NCBI RefSeq assembly: GCF_004295345.1
Contig: NZ_CP036200.1
Location: forward strand, 1,984,001 to 2,048,000
DNA: 64,000 nucleotides
Source of the DNA: Shewanella maritima
GTDB lineage: Bacteria > Pseudomonadota > Gammaproteobacteria > Enterobacterales > Shewanellaceae
Direction: 5' to 3'
Below the pieces are notes generated by a model. That model had not been told where the DNA came from. It ran no database searches and worked only from the letters and a program-made list of their open reading frames with translations. Made by a program: the position numbers and the translations under genes. Of this stretch, positions 63,251 through 64,000 are shown in pieces. Positions within the stretch are counted from its first letter, which is position 1. Every line of letters starts with the position of its first letter.

Positions 63251-63323
63251 TCGGTTATCGTTATCGATATGTAAAAATATGCAGCACATTCGCAGCGAAT
63301 GTTACCAATACATAACTAACTAG

Positions 63324-64000
63324 ATGATGAAGAATATGAAACTCTGCCCACTTGCTGTTGCGATCACTATGTCGTTAAGCCCGTTAGCGTACGCTAATGA
63401 AACCGAAACCAAAGACGCTGATATTGAGAAAATCACCGTTGTTGGTAGTTATATTGAAGGTTATAACGCTCACCAGGCTAGCGGTGCATCGCGTTTAGAT
63501 CTTGATATTGTTGACATTCCGCAGTCGGTATCTGTCATTACCAGCGCTCAGCTAGATGACTTCCAACTGCATGATATTAACTCTGCGCTCGATACCGCTA
63601 CCGGCATAAATGTAGAACGAATTGAGACAGACCGCACCTACTACACGGCACGCGGTTTTGATGTGACTAACTTCCAAATCGACGGTGTTGGCTTGCCGCT
63701 GACTAACGGTAACAACCACGCCGACGAAGACACAGCCATTTACGAGCGTATTGAGGTTATTCGCGGTGCCAACGGCCTAATGACAGGTGTAGGTAACCCA
63801 TCTGCAACGGTTAACTTCATCCGTAAACGACCAACAGCATTTAACGCATTCAATGTGAACGCGAGTTACGGTAGCTGGAACAACAAGCGCCTAGAAGCTG
63901 ATGCTAACCTTGTTATCAACGACACTTTCTCTGCCCGCGTAGTGTTACTGAATCAAAAGAAAGAATCGTACCTAGACCGCTATGAAACAGACAAGAATGT
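63324..64000 (+). CDS. TonB-dependent siderophore receptor, 3'-truncated
   Basis: First 225 residues of an outer-membrane receptor running off the window. Signal peptide ends near LSPLAYA; TonB box DIEKITVVGSY; plug domain LDLDIVDIPQSVSVITSAQL, ALDTATGINVERIETDRTYY, ARGFDVTNFQIDGVGLP, YERIEVIRGANGLMTGVGNP, SATVNFIRKRPT. The plug matches hydroxamate/ferric-siderophore receptors of the FhuE/FpvA type. ATG 63324 is the first of three in-frame Met codons (63324, 63327, 63336); none has a strong ribosome site. Fur- and CRP-like sites lie upstream. Confidence 0.92.
   Translation, partial: MMKNMKLCPLAVAITMSLSPLAYANETETKDADIEKITVVGSYIEGYNAHQASGASRLDLDIVDIPQSVSVITSAQLDDFQLHDINSALDTATGINVERIETDRTYYTARGFDVTNFQIDGVGLPLTNGNNHADEDTAIYERIEVIRGANGLMTGVGNPSATVNFIRKRPTAFNAFNVNASYGSWNNKRLEADANLVINDTFSARVVLLNQKKESYLDRYETDKN

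Larger units (their letters stand above)
62949..63323. other. Control region between S10 peptidase and receptor
   Basis: About 375 nt without a gene, holding a strong Fur-like box and a near-perfect CRP-like site on the receptor side. AT-rich elsewhere. Confidence 0.6.

Overview
The window reads as chromosomal DNA of a Shewanella-type marine gammaproteobacterium. The best markers are a close CymA-type tetrahaem menaquinol dehydrogenase, a menaquinone gene set (menD-menH-menC-menE), the ftsY-ftsE-ftsX / rpoH arrangement, and ssb and uvrA separated by a yajR-like MFS gene. I see no rRNA, tRNA, insertion sequence, prophage or CRISPR array. Both ends cut genes: a chemoreceptor on the left and a TonB-dependent siderophore receptor on the right.

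Layout. 1-9.6 kb: chemoreceptor C-terminus, fxsA, cutA-dsbD (4-nt overlap), a CPA2 antiporter followed by a FetB-like permease, a cupin protein, and a DUF4145-Sel1 protein with a YciC-like membrane protein. 9.8-14.1 kb: DUF2780 protein, a frameshifted TerB-like gene, yjeH-type amino-acid exporter divergent from an Lrp/AsnC regulator, and an HDOD protein. 14.3-19.6 kb: menaquinone operon. 19.7-25.4 kb: rpoH, ftsX/ftsE/ftsY (ftsY with a 13-residue repeat array), rsmD and its DUF1145 neighbour. 25.5-32.8 kb: cymA, then a copper/silver-type efflux locus: a His/Cys-rich exported protein, a repeat protein resembling a metallothionein between two heavy-metal-binding domains, CusB with three such domains, and CusA.

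32.9-49.1 kb is the most unusual part. Two paralogous exported serine hydrolases flank two paralogous DUF4920 + PepSY-TM pairs that sit on either side of an M16 peptidase, in roughly mirror-image order. The region also holds MarR and LysR regulators, a TonB-dependent receptor co-transcribed with a 941-residue surface-type lipoprotein, the remnant of another receptor, and a small membrane-protein gene interrupted by an amber codon. My inference is a surface receptor / hydrolase / iron-linked uptake island that has partly duplicated and decayed.

49.6-64 kb: ssb, yajR, uvrA (possible LexA box), an M28 peptidase lipoprotein, deaD, an EamA transporter, purC (broken by a one-base frameshift), an S10 serine carboxypeptidase, and the start of a siderophore receptor behind good Fur-like and CRP-like sites.

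Two genes (TerB-like and purC) carry single-base deletions relative to their families. purC is normally needed for purine synthesis, so consensus sequencing error must be considered before calling them pseudogenes. All family calls come from reading the translated sequence by eye; no database search was run.
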